From positions 496,001 to 560,000 of the forward strand of contig NW_013171817.1 of assembly GCF_000151665.1 (NCBI RefSeq): DNA of 64,000 nucleotides, in the 5' to 3' direction. Under the pieces are notes generated by a model. The model worked only from the letters and a program-made list of their open reading frames with translations, did no database searches and was not told the DNA's origin. The position numbers and the translations under genes are program-made. This DNA comes from Blastocystis hominis (Eukaryota; Sar; Bigyra; Opalinata; Blastocystidae). Of this stretch, positions 1 through 9,290 are shown in pieces; the first letter of the stretch is position 1, and every line of letters starts with the position of its first letter.

Positions 1-1
1 G

Positions 2-682
2 CGGAACGCGCCGTTCCTGGAGAAGCTGAAGAAGAAGGGCTACGAAGTGCTGTACATGGTGGACGCGATCGATGAGTACGCGATGCAGCAGCTGCGCGAG
101 TTCAAGGAGAAGAAGATGATCTGCGTGACGAAGGAGAACTTGAACTTGGAGGACGACGAAGAGGAGAAGAAGAAGCTGGAGGAGGAGAAGAAGACCTTCG
201 ACGAGCTGTGCGTGCTGATCAAGGAGGTGCTGGGCGACCACGTGGAGAAGGTGCTGGTGTCCAACCGTCTGGCCGACTCGCCGTGCTGCCTGGTGACCAG
301 CGAGTACGGCTGGTCCGCCTCGATGGAGCGAATCATGCGCGCGCAGGCGCTGCGGAACGACGCGTTCGGCATGATGTCGGCGAAGAAGATCATGGAGATC
401 AACCCCGATAACTCCATCATCAAGGTGCTCTCGGAGAAGGTCAAGGCCAACCGCAACGACGCCACCGTCAAGGATCTGGTGTGGCTGCTCTACGACACCG
501 CGCTGCTCACCTCCGGATTCTCGCTCGAGCAGCCCATGGCCTTCGCCAACCGCATCCACAAGCTCATCCAGCTCGGACTCAGCGGAGAGGACGAGGACGT
601 GCCCGCTCTGGAGGAAACCAACACGGAGGCCGCGCAGGAAGCCGCCGAGGAGGAAGAGGGAGAGATGGAGGAGGTCGATTAA
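2..682 (+). CDS. HSP90 molecular chaperone, C-terminal part (5' truncated by window edge)
   Basis: The reading frame is open from base 2 and ends with the cytosolic HSP90 signature MEEVD just before TAA, the peptide that docks TPR co-chaperones. Upstream are the conserved middle and C-terminal dimerisation motifs, for example [20 protein letters not shown] and [10 protein letters not shown]. The Asp/Glu-rich stretch before the end is typical of the family. About 226 residues are visible, roughly the last third of a 700-residue protein. No intron is seen in this part. A TGTTTGTT end motif lies about 80 nt after the stop, so this gene does not need polyadenylation to make its stop. The family assignment is certain. 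Cytosolic rather than ER location is inferred from MEEVD. Confidence 0.97.
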   Translation, partial: RNAPFLEKLKKKGYEVLYMVDAIDEYAMQQLREFKEKKMICVTKENLNLEDDEEEKKKLEEEKKTFDELCVLIKEVLGDHVEKVLVSNRLADSPCCLVTSEYGWSASMERIMRAQALRNDAFGMMSAKKIMEINPDNSIIKVLSEKVKANRNDATVKDLVWLLYDTALLTSGFSLEQPMAFANRIHKLIQLGLSGEDEDVPALEETNTEAAQEAAEEEEGEMEEVD

Positions 683-761
683 GCGAAAGAGAAAGAAAAA
701 GAAAGGAATAATAGTCGTCGCGATTGTGTGGATTTTGTAATAGTAGTTGCATTGGTTGGAT

Positions 762-769
762 TGTTTGTT
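762..769 (+). terminator. TGTTTGTT 3'-end motif of the HSP90 gene
   Basis: This is an exact octamer in the 3' flank of HSP90. In Blastocystis it marks the polyadenylation site a few bases upstream. A T lies exactly four bases before the motif, the spacing seen at most other gene ends here. Confidence 0.7.
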
Positions 770-896
770 GAATGAATAAATGAATCAAGGTATGAATGAA
801 TAATGATGGATGTGTGGAATAAGAAAAAAACCAGAAGAATAGGATATTCGGAATTCCATAAATCGAAACCTATTTGTTTGGTTGAAAAAACAAAGA

Positions 897-2070
897 ATGG
901 CAGAGTCCACCGAAAACATTGAACATCGCTGTGTCTTGATCAAGGCGAATGGAGATCTGGAAGAAGTGAAGGTAATTCTGTCAGACAAGGAAGCGGTCAA
1001 GAAACTAGTGGGCGGAGATGCGGAATACAAAGGAGAGATGGAGGGAAGACAAATCGCTATTCTTGGGTACTGTCTATTTGGGTCTGTGAGTGTAGATCGA
1101 AGGAAACGGAAGGAATGGAAAAGAACGACCTTGGATTCGAACTATCTCCTCCGTGCGACAATGTTTATGGAACAGTTCTGGCTTTTTTAGTGGGAGTCAA
1201 CGGAAAGCCGATTGACCTAAGTATTTCCCAATACAGGCGAAGCAAGAAGAATTTGCGAAAGAAGCAGAACGCAAAGAATCAAAAGGAAGACGAAACAGAA
1301 ACCAAAGAGACGAATGGCACAGCAGAAGACGAGGACGTCAATGAATCCGATAAAAACCAAACAGAAGTGCATTTGCAAGGACTTCCCTACGATACAACTG
1401 AAGAAACGATTCGTGAATTCCTGGGAGAGTGCGGAACGATCAAAGAGATTCGCATTCCAACGTTTTCGTTGTTTGTTTTGTTAATTGCAGATATCAAGAC
1501 TCGGGGCGCTGCCGCGGTTATGCCTTTGTGTCGTTCACAAACCAGGCAGGCGCGCAAGCCGCGCTCAAGAAGAATAAGGAATACATAGGCGAGCGATATA
1601 TCACAATCAGTTATTCAAATAACCGCAACGACAACATTCCCATGTCGAAGAAGGATGTCATGGTGCCGATCGATTGCCGCTGCATTTTCGTCAAAAACCT
1701 GCCCTACAATGTGACCGAAGAGGAAATCCGCTCTGTTTTCATGTATGGATGGTAATCGTGATTCATCTCCAGGCGGTTCGGAAAAATCAGCGAGGTGCGA
1801 ATTCCGGTGTGGAACGACACAGGACGACAGAAGGGATTGTGCTATGTGGATTATCTGACGAACCAGAGCGTCAAACTGGCGGTGGCGCAGAGCGGCGCTG
1901 TGGAGATGAAGGGACGAAAGCTGTTAATTGATGTGGAGTCAGGAAGTCCAAAGGACTCGTTCCGAATGCCTGACGGTAATTTGTGGAAGAATGAACATAA
2001 GGGAGAGCGAAGAAAGCGAAACAACCAGGGAAAAACGAGTTCGGCGGGGAAAAGGGCGAAAAAGGAATAG
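897..2070 (+). CDS. Nucleolin-like protein with two RRM domains
   Basis: The model is exons 897-1066, 1096-1461, 1491-1742 and 1773-2070 (361 aa), with introns of 29, 29 and 30 nt. Each splice restores a continuous frame. The N-terminal ~110 residues resemble no domain I can name; a Lys/Glu-rich linker follows. RRM1 starts near EVHLQGLPYD with RNP1 RCRGYAFVSF. RRM2 starts at CIFVKNLPYN, and its RNP1 (KGLCYVDYL) is degenerate. The tail is Lys/Arg-rich, like nucleolar RNA-binding proteins of the nucleolin/Gar2 type. The genomic TAG overlaps the expected cleavage site: its T lies four bases before TGTTTGTT, so cleavage there would also give UAA. Role in rRNA processing is inferred. Confidence 0.85.
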
Positions 2071-2072
2071 TA

Positions 2073-2080
2073 TGTTTGTT
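2073..2080 (+). terminator. TGTTTGTT 3'-end motif of the two-RRM gene
   Basis: The octamer starts two bases after the TAG. The T of that TAG is exactly four bases upstream of it, matching the cleavage geometry of the genes that lack genomic stops. Confidence 0.75.
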
Positions 2081-2604
2081 AAATACTGACAGGGATTTTG
2101 AGAGATTTCGTGATCAATGCGGATAGAAGAGAAATCACAAAGGGAATCTATTTTGAATTGGAATGAAGTGGAAAGAGAGAATACAAAATAGGGCTCTTGA
2201 TACGAATGAAATGGTCAATTCATAAAAAACACAGGATATGGAGAGAACTCACTTCTTCTAATAATCTATATGGAAAGGTTAAAGAAAAATGAACCAATGT
2301 TAATATTAAAGTGCCAATTGTATTCTAGGTTTGCTTTTATTGTCCAGATCAGTTATAATGATTAGAGGCAGAACATTACGATGTTCAAAAAGAGGTTAAT
2401 GCTTATCTACTATAACGAGGTACAACAATATGATTATTGAATGTGCCTCGATACATTGTTTTTACAGATTAGAATGAGTTCGTCATGTATTATTGCTATT
2501 TTATCTTACCATGTAGCGGAGATCATTACTGCAGTTAAAGGAGTGGAATATCTTCAGGCTAAAAAAATATATATATAACATATGGTGATCCAAAGCCAAT
2601 TTAA
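2081..2604. other. AT-rich intergenic stretch, no gene seen
   Basis: No supported reading frame, RNA gene or repeat was found. It separates a housekeeping gene from the AT-rich MORN/LRR island. Confidence 0.5.
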
Positions 2605-2844
2605 CATAATGGGATAAACTGTATCGTTCAATACTACCAAAGGGATCACAAGAATAAGTTTCTCATTCGTTCACCAACGGGTGAAGTACTTCTGTACGAG
2701 AATAATGTTCCAAAGCAGCAGTGGGAAGAGAATGAGAAAGGAAAAAGACTTTATGAATATGTTGCTTACAAGAATGGTCGAGTTGATTTCCAACAACGTT
2801 TCGAGGATATTACAGAGCAGAAAGATTACAACAGAAAAGAATAA
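2605..2844 (+). pseudogene. Relic of a MORN/LRR-family N-terminal domain
   Basis: The frame reads like the N-terminal domain of the neighbouring family, with HKNKFLIRSPTGEVLLYENN matching HKNEFLLHSENGDVFLYENN in the gene at 3167-5445, and YKNGRVDFQQRF matching YKNGRVDFSQRF. It opens after a TAA, has no start codon and closes at TAA. No MORN or LRR part follows. It is a truncated, probably dead copy, and it marks one edge of the island. Confidence 0.8.
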
Positions 2845-3166
2845 GAGGTGGTTCTCTGTTTTGGTACATAGATAAGCCTATCATTCAAACTGCAAACTTA
2901 CCCTTGGCCTTCCAAAAGGTAGTTTCCCAAACAATAGAAGGTGGCTATTATCTTGATAGGAATACTAAAGTATTGATATATCTTCTATTGTAGTTAATGT
3001 TATGATTGATGCAATGAGCCAATAGTCTGTAATTAGTGTGGGTATTGTGTATATGGTTCATATACATAATATGAAAAGGAAGCATTATAAATATGATCTG
3101 TTTTAACAAATTATAAATGTCATTTCCTGCAAAATGCAAGTCATAAAATTATGGATTAAAGTTTAC
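2845..3166. other. Intergenic stretch, nothing recognised
   Basis: This AT-rich sequence lies between the relic and the 3' end of the family gene on the other strand. Neither strand has a convincing frame. Confidence 0.45.
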
Positions 3167-3342
3167 TTAATATAAATCTTTTTCTAAACTTGAAATAATT
3201 TCAACTATTATATCATTATCATTATCATCATTTTCTCCATTATTATCATTATTACTATTATTATTATTATTATTATCATCATCATCATTTTCTCCATTAT
3301 TATCGTCATCACTATTATTATCGTCATCACTATTATTGTCAC

Positions 3343-3393
<51 letters not shown>

Positions 3394-5445
3394 TTTCTCC
3401 ATTATTATCATTATCATCATTTTCTCCATTATTATCATTATCATTATTATTATCGTCATCATTATTATAGTCACCACCATCATCATCATCATCATCATCA
3501 TCATCATTTTCACCATTATTATGATTATAATAATTATCATTCTCATTATTATCAATATCATTTCTATTTGGCTGGTATAGAGTATCGAAAGATGATTCAT
3601 GTAGTGAGGATGATATGTTTCTTGTTTTGGATGGAACGCCTAATCTATCTAATGGTATTTGTTGGTCGTTTGAATCCACATGTTTTTCCCCTAAACTTTC
3701 CTCAACTACATTCAAAGAAACAAGGTCGGCTAGAATATAAGAAACATCACCTATGAGTGAAATCAAATCAATCTAATAATACTCGAAATTGATTTCGATC
3801 GAACTATCGCAAATGAATCTGGTAAATATACATAATCCAGATTTGGAATTTCTAAATGCCATTAATATCAAATGTTTGGAACTACTTTCCATTGTCACCA
3901 AATGAGGAAACTGGAAACTCCATCCTTTAGATTCGATGGACATTAGATTTGGAAGATCTAAATTCAATTATTTCGAATCATTTCATTCAAACTTTGCATT
4001 GACAATGAGCAGCATTCATTATTTGTTCCATTGAGAACCCATTTACCAAGTTGAATGGATTGTAATGATGGAAGATCTACATCAATCATTTCATTCGAAT
4101 TCATTCAATACTTTCGATTGCTGTTGATAAGGATAAACAAAATGCATTATCACCTAATGTAATGGATTGTAGATTTGGAAGATCTATGCATCATCCAAAT
4201 ATTCAATATCATGTCAATACCTCGAATCATAAATGAACTATAATAGAAATTGTATGAATCACTTCCAATTGTACCAATTTGAATAGATTGTAATTTTGAT
4301 AGATTCTTCAATTCAAAGCCTCCAGCAAAATCAATGAAACTGAATTCACCAATTTGAATGGATTGTAATGATCCACAATTCAATATGTGGAATGATTTTG
4401 ATCGGTTGTTTTTATGACTATATTTTTTATCAGTAAATGAATTGCTTCCGATTTTGAGAGTTTTCAAACGATTCAACCCATCGATTTTGAATGTTTTCAC
4501 TGAACAAAAGCATCCATCGCCGATTTCGATAGACCGTAACCATTTGTACATCTTTAGATCCAAAACATCAAGATCATTACAGCATCCTACTGGAACAGTT
4601 AAACTAGTCACATGCAGAATCATGTTTGTCAAATCAATTTCATTGTGTACAACTAATTACTGGGGAATACAATCATATCTGCCAAAATATAGATCCACTC
4701 CACTCACTTCTTCCTTATCTTTCCATTCACATTCTCGAGTGGCAATTCCAGTCTTTTCATCAATCAGACATCCTTTCCCTTCACGAATAAATCGTTCCTT
4801 GTCTTCATCATAGAGAAATCCACCCATATAGATCGGAATTCGTTTCGTTGGATCCAAACTATCTGCTCCATTTCGCTTCAATTCGGTCATCGTATCTCCA
4901 TTGAAACAGCGAATCACTTCTGTCAATACTCCTTTGCTCCATCTACCTTCTACCAGTGCCATACCACTCTCTTCATCGTATTCGATGCCCCAGCCTTCTT
5001 TCATTCGTCTTTCGTTGTACTCTCCATGATACATCATACGTCCCGTTTTACCTGACCAGATTTCCATTCGAAGTCCTTTCTTGTGGTAAACAATGCGCTT
5101 ACTATCCATTTGTCCCATGATATACTCGAATCGCTGGCTAAAATCAACTCGACCATTCTTGTATCGAATAAATCCCTCCGATTTCTTTCCATTCCTTTTC
5201 TCTTGCCAGTATTGTTTCAGTACATTATTTTCATACAAAAATACATCACCATTTTCTGAATGCAACAAAAATTCATTTTTGTGTTTTCCTTGATATCTCT
5301 GGATGCTATACTGCATTCCATTCCTATTCAGATATTCCAGATCGCCGAGTGTAATATATCTGTTGAGTAAAAACTCACTTCCATATACCTCTTCTAAAGT
5401 TGCTATTCATTACGCTTATAGACAATATATACATTCCTCTCTCAT
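3167..5445 (-). CDS. MORN/LRR family protein A with Asp/Asn-rich tail (one in-frame stop)
   Basis: Exons on the minus strand are 5445-5433, 5402-4221, 4183-4112, 4076-3993, 3957-3886, 3851-3783 and 3750-3167. All internal introns are phase 1, 30-37 nt. A 13-nt first exon (MREE) leads into a family-specific N-domain, MORN-like segments (Y-x-G-x-W pattern), an LRR block (LRSIEIGDG..FKIDGLNRLKTLKIGSNSF) and four exons each starting 'at ctt cca' that encode one LRR unit (DLPNLQSI or close variants). The last exon adds about 190 residues, mostly Asp/Asn with a repeated NNGEND unit. An in-frame TAA lies at 4659-4657. It is either a nonsense mutation or inside an 18-nt intron (4653-4670) that would preserve frame. 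No signal peptide. The product is probably a cytosolic scaffold; function unknown. Confidence 0.75.
3208..3545 (-). repeat. GAT/AAT trinucleotide tract encoding poly-Asp/Asn
   Basis: On the plus strand this reads as runs of atc/att with interspersed tctcc. On the minus strand it codes for long Asp and Asn runs broken by NNGEND. It lies wholly within the last exon of MORN/LRR gene A and stays in frame throughout. Confidence 0.85.
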
Positions 5446-5784
5446 TTCTCTTTATTCGAATATTAAAATAAGTAAAAGTGTCAAAGGAGAAACTGTTTCA
5501 TTTATCTCACATTTCAATATAATAGTACTCAATAATATGTATATAAATTTTAAGAATTGCTGTAATGGACTGTCATCATGTTAAACAGAGATCAATGACC
5601 TTCTGGAATAGAATATTATCATGTCTATCATTATGTTCTATGCTTGTATTCTAATTTCATCAATTTATAATTATGGTAGATTCATTTCTTTTGTAGAACC
5701 AATTATCTTTAATTGATTGGCTGAACTAGTTGTCGTAATGAATGAAAAATGCAATTCCACAAATATTGATTATTTCTAAGATCC
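5446..5784. promoter_or_regulatory. Shared spacer between two head-to-head MORN/LRR genes
   Basis: Genes A (minus) and B (plus) start on either side of this 339-bp AT-rich spacer, so it must hold both promoters. No conserved element was recognised. Confidence 0.5.
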
Positions 5785-7317
5785 ATGCAAAACATTGCTG
5801 ATTTTGTCAATTCTACTATTAGTAACTATCATATTGATAGATCCATAATTCAAAATGTGCAGGGATGCTTGGGTAAAGAATGGAAACCAAATGGCTGGAT
5901 TTCACTCATATTGAGTAATAGAGAATGTGTAGTACTGCAATTCAATAATGGAGTATTCATGAATCAAGGATTTGTGGTCAATGAGCAGAAAGTGTTGAAA
6001 GTGTTTGGAAATCATCAAATTGGTGATATTTCATATAATGAAGAACAATCCAGAGAAGTAGTGGAAGAAGGAATCGTGGATTTGGATCATGGAAGTCGAT
6101 TTGAAGGATTGGTATTGACAGATAACAAGTTTGGAATTCCATTTGGATATGGTGAAATGTATGATGATGATGGATTCTTGGTGTACAAGGGCATAATGAT
6201 CAATTGGAAACGATTTGGATATGGAACGAGTTATCATAATAATGGATGTATTGAATATGAAGGATATTGGTGTGATGATAATCGATTTGGAAGAGGAAAA
6301 GTATATGATCGATATGGTAAATTAGTGAATGAATGTGAATGGTATAATGGAATTGAAAGCGATACCGATTATTGCGGAAATGGCTCAGAACTACTGAATA
6401 TCGGAATGAAACATTTGAAACTGAGTGACAATTGTGTATTGAAAAATTGGGATGTTTCATTGTTGTATAATTTGAAATCAATCGAAATCGGCAATGATTG
6501 TTTTGGATCAGTGAAAACATTCCAAATCGATGGATTGAATCGATTGAAAACCATCATAATCGGAAGCAATTCGTTTACTCAGAAAAAGAATGGAGGGAGA
6601 AATGATGAATCGAAATCATTCCACATATTGAATTGTGGATCATTGGAATCCATTCAAATTGGTGAATATAGTTTCAGTGATTTTGGAGGAGACTTTGAAT
6701 TAAAGAATCTACCACAATTACAATCCATTCAAATTGGCACAATTGGAAGTGATTCATACAATTTCTATTATAGTTCATTTGTGATTCGAGGTATTGACAT
6801 GATATTGAATATTTGAATGATGCATAGATCTTCCAAATCTACAATCCATTACATTAGGTAATCATGTATTCCATGATTCCTTCTCAACAATAATTGAAAG
6901 TATTGAATGAATTTGAATGAAATGATTGATGTAGATCTTCCATCATTACGATCTTTTCAACTTGGTGCGTGTGCACTTTGTGGATGTTTTGAAGAAGGCT
7001 GTTCATTGACAATGCGAAGTAAATATAAACGTTTTGAAATAACTGAATATAGATCTTCCAAATCTATTTTCTTTAGTCAACTCTCAAGGAGACAGTTTCT
7101 TTTTTCCTCGTGTAGTGATATTGGAAAGTATTTCTGAATATTGAATATTGATAGTTTATTTAGATATTCCAAATCTTCAGTTTGTCGAATTTCCTGTTTC
7201 ATTTTATCATGTACAATCGAAATCCATCTCGAGTATTGTTTGCTTGATTTCATTTCATTTATAGATGTTGCTCGTATATTTTCCAGTAAAATCAAGAGTA
7301 AACCGTTTTTATTATAA
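5785..7317 (+). CDS. MORN/LRR family protein B (apparently intact)
   Basis: Exons are 5785-6790, 6828-6899, 6935-7018, 7053-7127, 7164-7232 and 7265-7317 (452 aa). The start MQNIADF is shared with the genes ending at 44343 and 47286, so it is well supported. The first exon holds an N-domain, MORN-like segments (FGIPFGYGEMYDDDG, YEGYWCDDNRFGRGKVYD), then LRRs (LKSIEIGNDCF, LKTIIIGSNSF, LESIQIGEYSF). Four small exons of 72, 84, 75 and 69 nt then each add one repeat. They begin DLPNLQSI, NLPSLRSF, NLPNLFSL and NIPNLQFV across phase-1 junctions. There is no frame break. Membership is clear; function is unknown. Repeat-protein architecture suggests a binding scaffold. Confidence 0.85.
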
Positions 7318-7654
7318 TTATGTGCGTTTGGAATCAATTTATTGCTCCTTTTGTTTTGCATAATATATACATTATAATCATATCATTACACTGTTTTTTG
7401 TTGTATTACCTTATTCATCCCATATAAATGCTCTTTTGTATTTTCATGGCTCTTCTCTGAAATGTGTGTTCCTTGCTTCTATTATTGCTCCACATTCGGG
7501 AATTACTAACAAATGAAGGTTGCTTTCTCTATTTGTATCAATATTCATGTTATCCATTAACCTCACACCACTCTCAATCCTTCTCACACCACTCTCAATG
7601 CTATCACCTCCAAAAAAATCGTCATCCCATTTCCCCTTCTTCCCTCGTCTTTCC
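7318..7654. other. Convergent spacer between MORN/LRR gene B and Rpt1
   Basis: No gene seen. Its only feature of note is the Rpt1 end motif directly beyond its right edge. Confidence 0.5.
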
Positions 7655-7662
7655 AACAAACA
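7655..7662 (-). terminator. TGTTTGTT 3'-end motif of Rpt1
   Basis: The plus strand shows AACAAACA. On the minus strand the octamer follows a T plus four bases (ggaa) after the last Rpt1 codon, so cleavage after that T would create UAA. Confidence 0.85.
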
Positions 7663-7666
7663 TTCC

Positions 7667-9116
7667 AATTATACACCATATACTTCGAGGTGGACGAGAA
7701 CTTCTGATATCCCTTAATCACCTTATCGATCGCCTTCAAGAAATCGTCCTCCGTCACCGCCTTGCGCCTTGCCCGAATCGCGAACATCCCTGCCTCCGTG
7801 CACACGCTCCGGATCTCCGCGCCCGTCGTGTTCGGACACAGTCTTGCCAGCAATTCGAACCGAATCCCCCGCTCGCACGTCATCGGCCGCGCGTGGATCT
7901 TAAAAATCTCCGTCCGGCCCTCCAAATCCGGCAGCGCGAATTCCACCTTCCGATCCAGCCGCCCCGGGCGTTTCAGCGCGGGATCCAGCGTGTCGGGACG
8001 ATTGGTCGCCATGAGCACCTTGATATTCCCGCGGGCATCGAAGCCGTCGAGCTGGTTGACCAACTCCAGCATGGTGTTCTGCACGTCCGTGTCGCCGCTG
8101 TCGCCGTCGCCGTCGAATCGCGTTCCTCCGATGCTGTCCACTTCATCGAAGAAAATCTACGTGAGATTCCCGCGGGGATGGATACAATGCACGCCTTCTT
8201 GCTGCGAGCGAGCTGGAACAACTCGCGGACGATGCGCGCGCCCTCGCCGACGTACTTCTGCACCAGCTCGCTGCCCAGAACGCGGATGAACGTCGCCTCC
8301 GTCCGGTTCGCCACCGCCCGCGCGGACAGCGTTTTCCCCGTTCCAGGCGGGCCGTAGAGCAAAACGCCCTTGGGCGGGTCGATGCCGAGGTCGGTGAAAC
8401 GCTCGGGGTGGAGGAGAGGAGTCTCGACGACCTCGCGGAGCTCGCGAAGCGCGTCGGCGCAGCCGCCGACGTCGTCGTACGTGACGTCGGGCTTTTCCTC
8501 GATCTCCATGTTGGATACGGAGGAGTCGATGGCGTTGTCGAGCGATTTCTGAGGAGGAGGAGGGAGAAGAAAAAAGTACGGCGATCGTGTAGTGGTCTTG
8601 GGAGACGGCGACCCGCTTGCCGACTTCGATGTCCACCGAGGAGACGTTCTTGTCGAGACCGGAGACGAATTTGGCGAATTGGGGGATTTGGATCACGAAG
8701 GCGGGCTCTTTCTTTTCGGTTGTGATCGCTTGTACGCATTGGGCAATCTAGAGTCGATACAAGAGGATGAATGTACCATGTAGCTCTTGCCCTTGGCTCG
8801 TTTGCTGTCCTGATCCAGATTCCATTGACTGGGAGGGGCAAGACCCGTATCGCTTTCCTTTGCGCCTATGCTGTCAGACATACTGCTATAAAATCCTACC
8901 AACAGCCTTGTTCACTTCCGATTCGAGTTCTTTGATTTTCTTCTCTATTTCCTGAATTTCACGAACATAGGGTCCCATCTATATCCGTTATGCAAATGAC
9001 GCTCTCTATACATATTTCTTCATTTCGTCCACTTCAGCTTCCTGAAGAGCCTTTGGTGACGTCTCTTCCTTTGGCGTCTCTTTTGGGCTGCTCTCAACTT
9101 CCATAGTATCTGACAT
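7667..9116 (-). CDS. 26S proteasome regulatory ATPase subunit Rpt1 (PSMC2/S7)
   Basis: Exons (minus) are 9116-9012, 8978-8900, 8865-8777, 8747-8580, 8548-8186 and 8156-7667 (431 aa; introns 29-34 nt). Rpt1 hallmarks are [33 protein letters not shown], Walker A GPPGTGKT, Walker [11 protein letters not shown] (restored only by splicing), [19 protein letters not shown] and the terminal YMVYN. The family ends at that same position. Here the DNA continues with T-ggaa-TGTTTGTT and no stop, so UAA is predicted to form by polyadenylation. Rpt1 is one of six ATPases in the 19S base that unfold ubiquitinated substrates. Confidence 0.95.
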
Positions 9117-9278
9117 TTTCAGTCCTAAAAAACAGCGTTCTAACAACGCAAATTATAGAACAAAATGGATTGACGGAATTGTTTCACTGCTTTATTTTTA
9201 TCCTGCGATTCGATGGTACGCTCGCCGTACACTATTTTAATTCTCTTCCCAAGCAACGCTGTACATCTTCGTTTTCCT

Positions 9279-9286
9279 AACAAACA
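9279..9286 (-). terminator. TGTTTGTT 3'-end motif of the Mei2-like gene
   Basis: The octamer sits four bases (tgca) after the T that would become the first base of a polyadenylation-made UAA. Confidence 0.8.
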
Positions 9287-9290
9287 TGCA

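Noticed and set aside
1470-1477. TGTTTGTT at 1470
   Set aside because: It lies inside a 29-nt intron of the two-RRM gene, so it is not a 3' end; the octamer also arises by chance in T-rich introns.
3208-3600. Met/Ile-rich minus-strand frame over the trinucleotide tract
   Set aside because: It is a frame-shifted reading of the Asp/Asn repeat; the Asp/Asn frame joins the family gene in phase.
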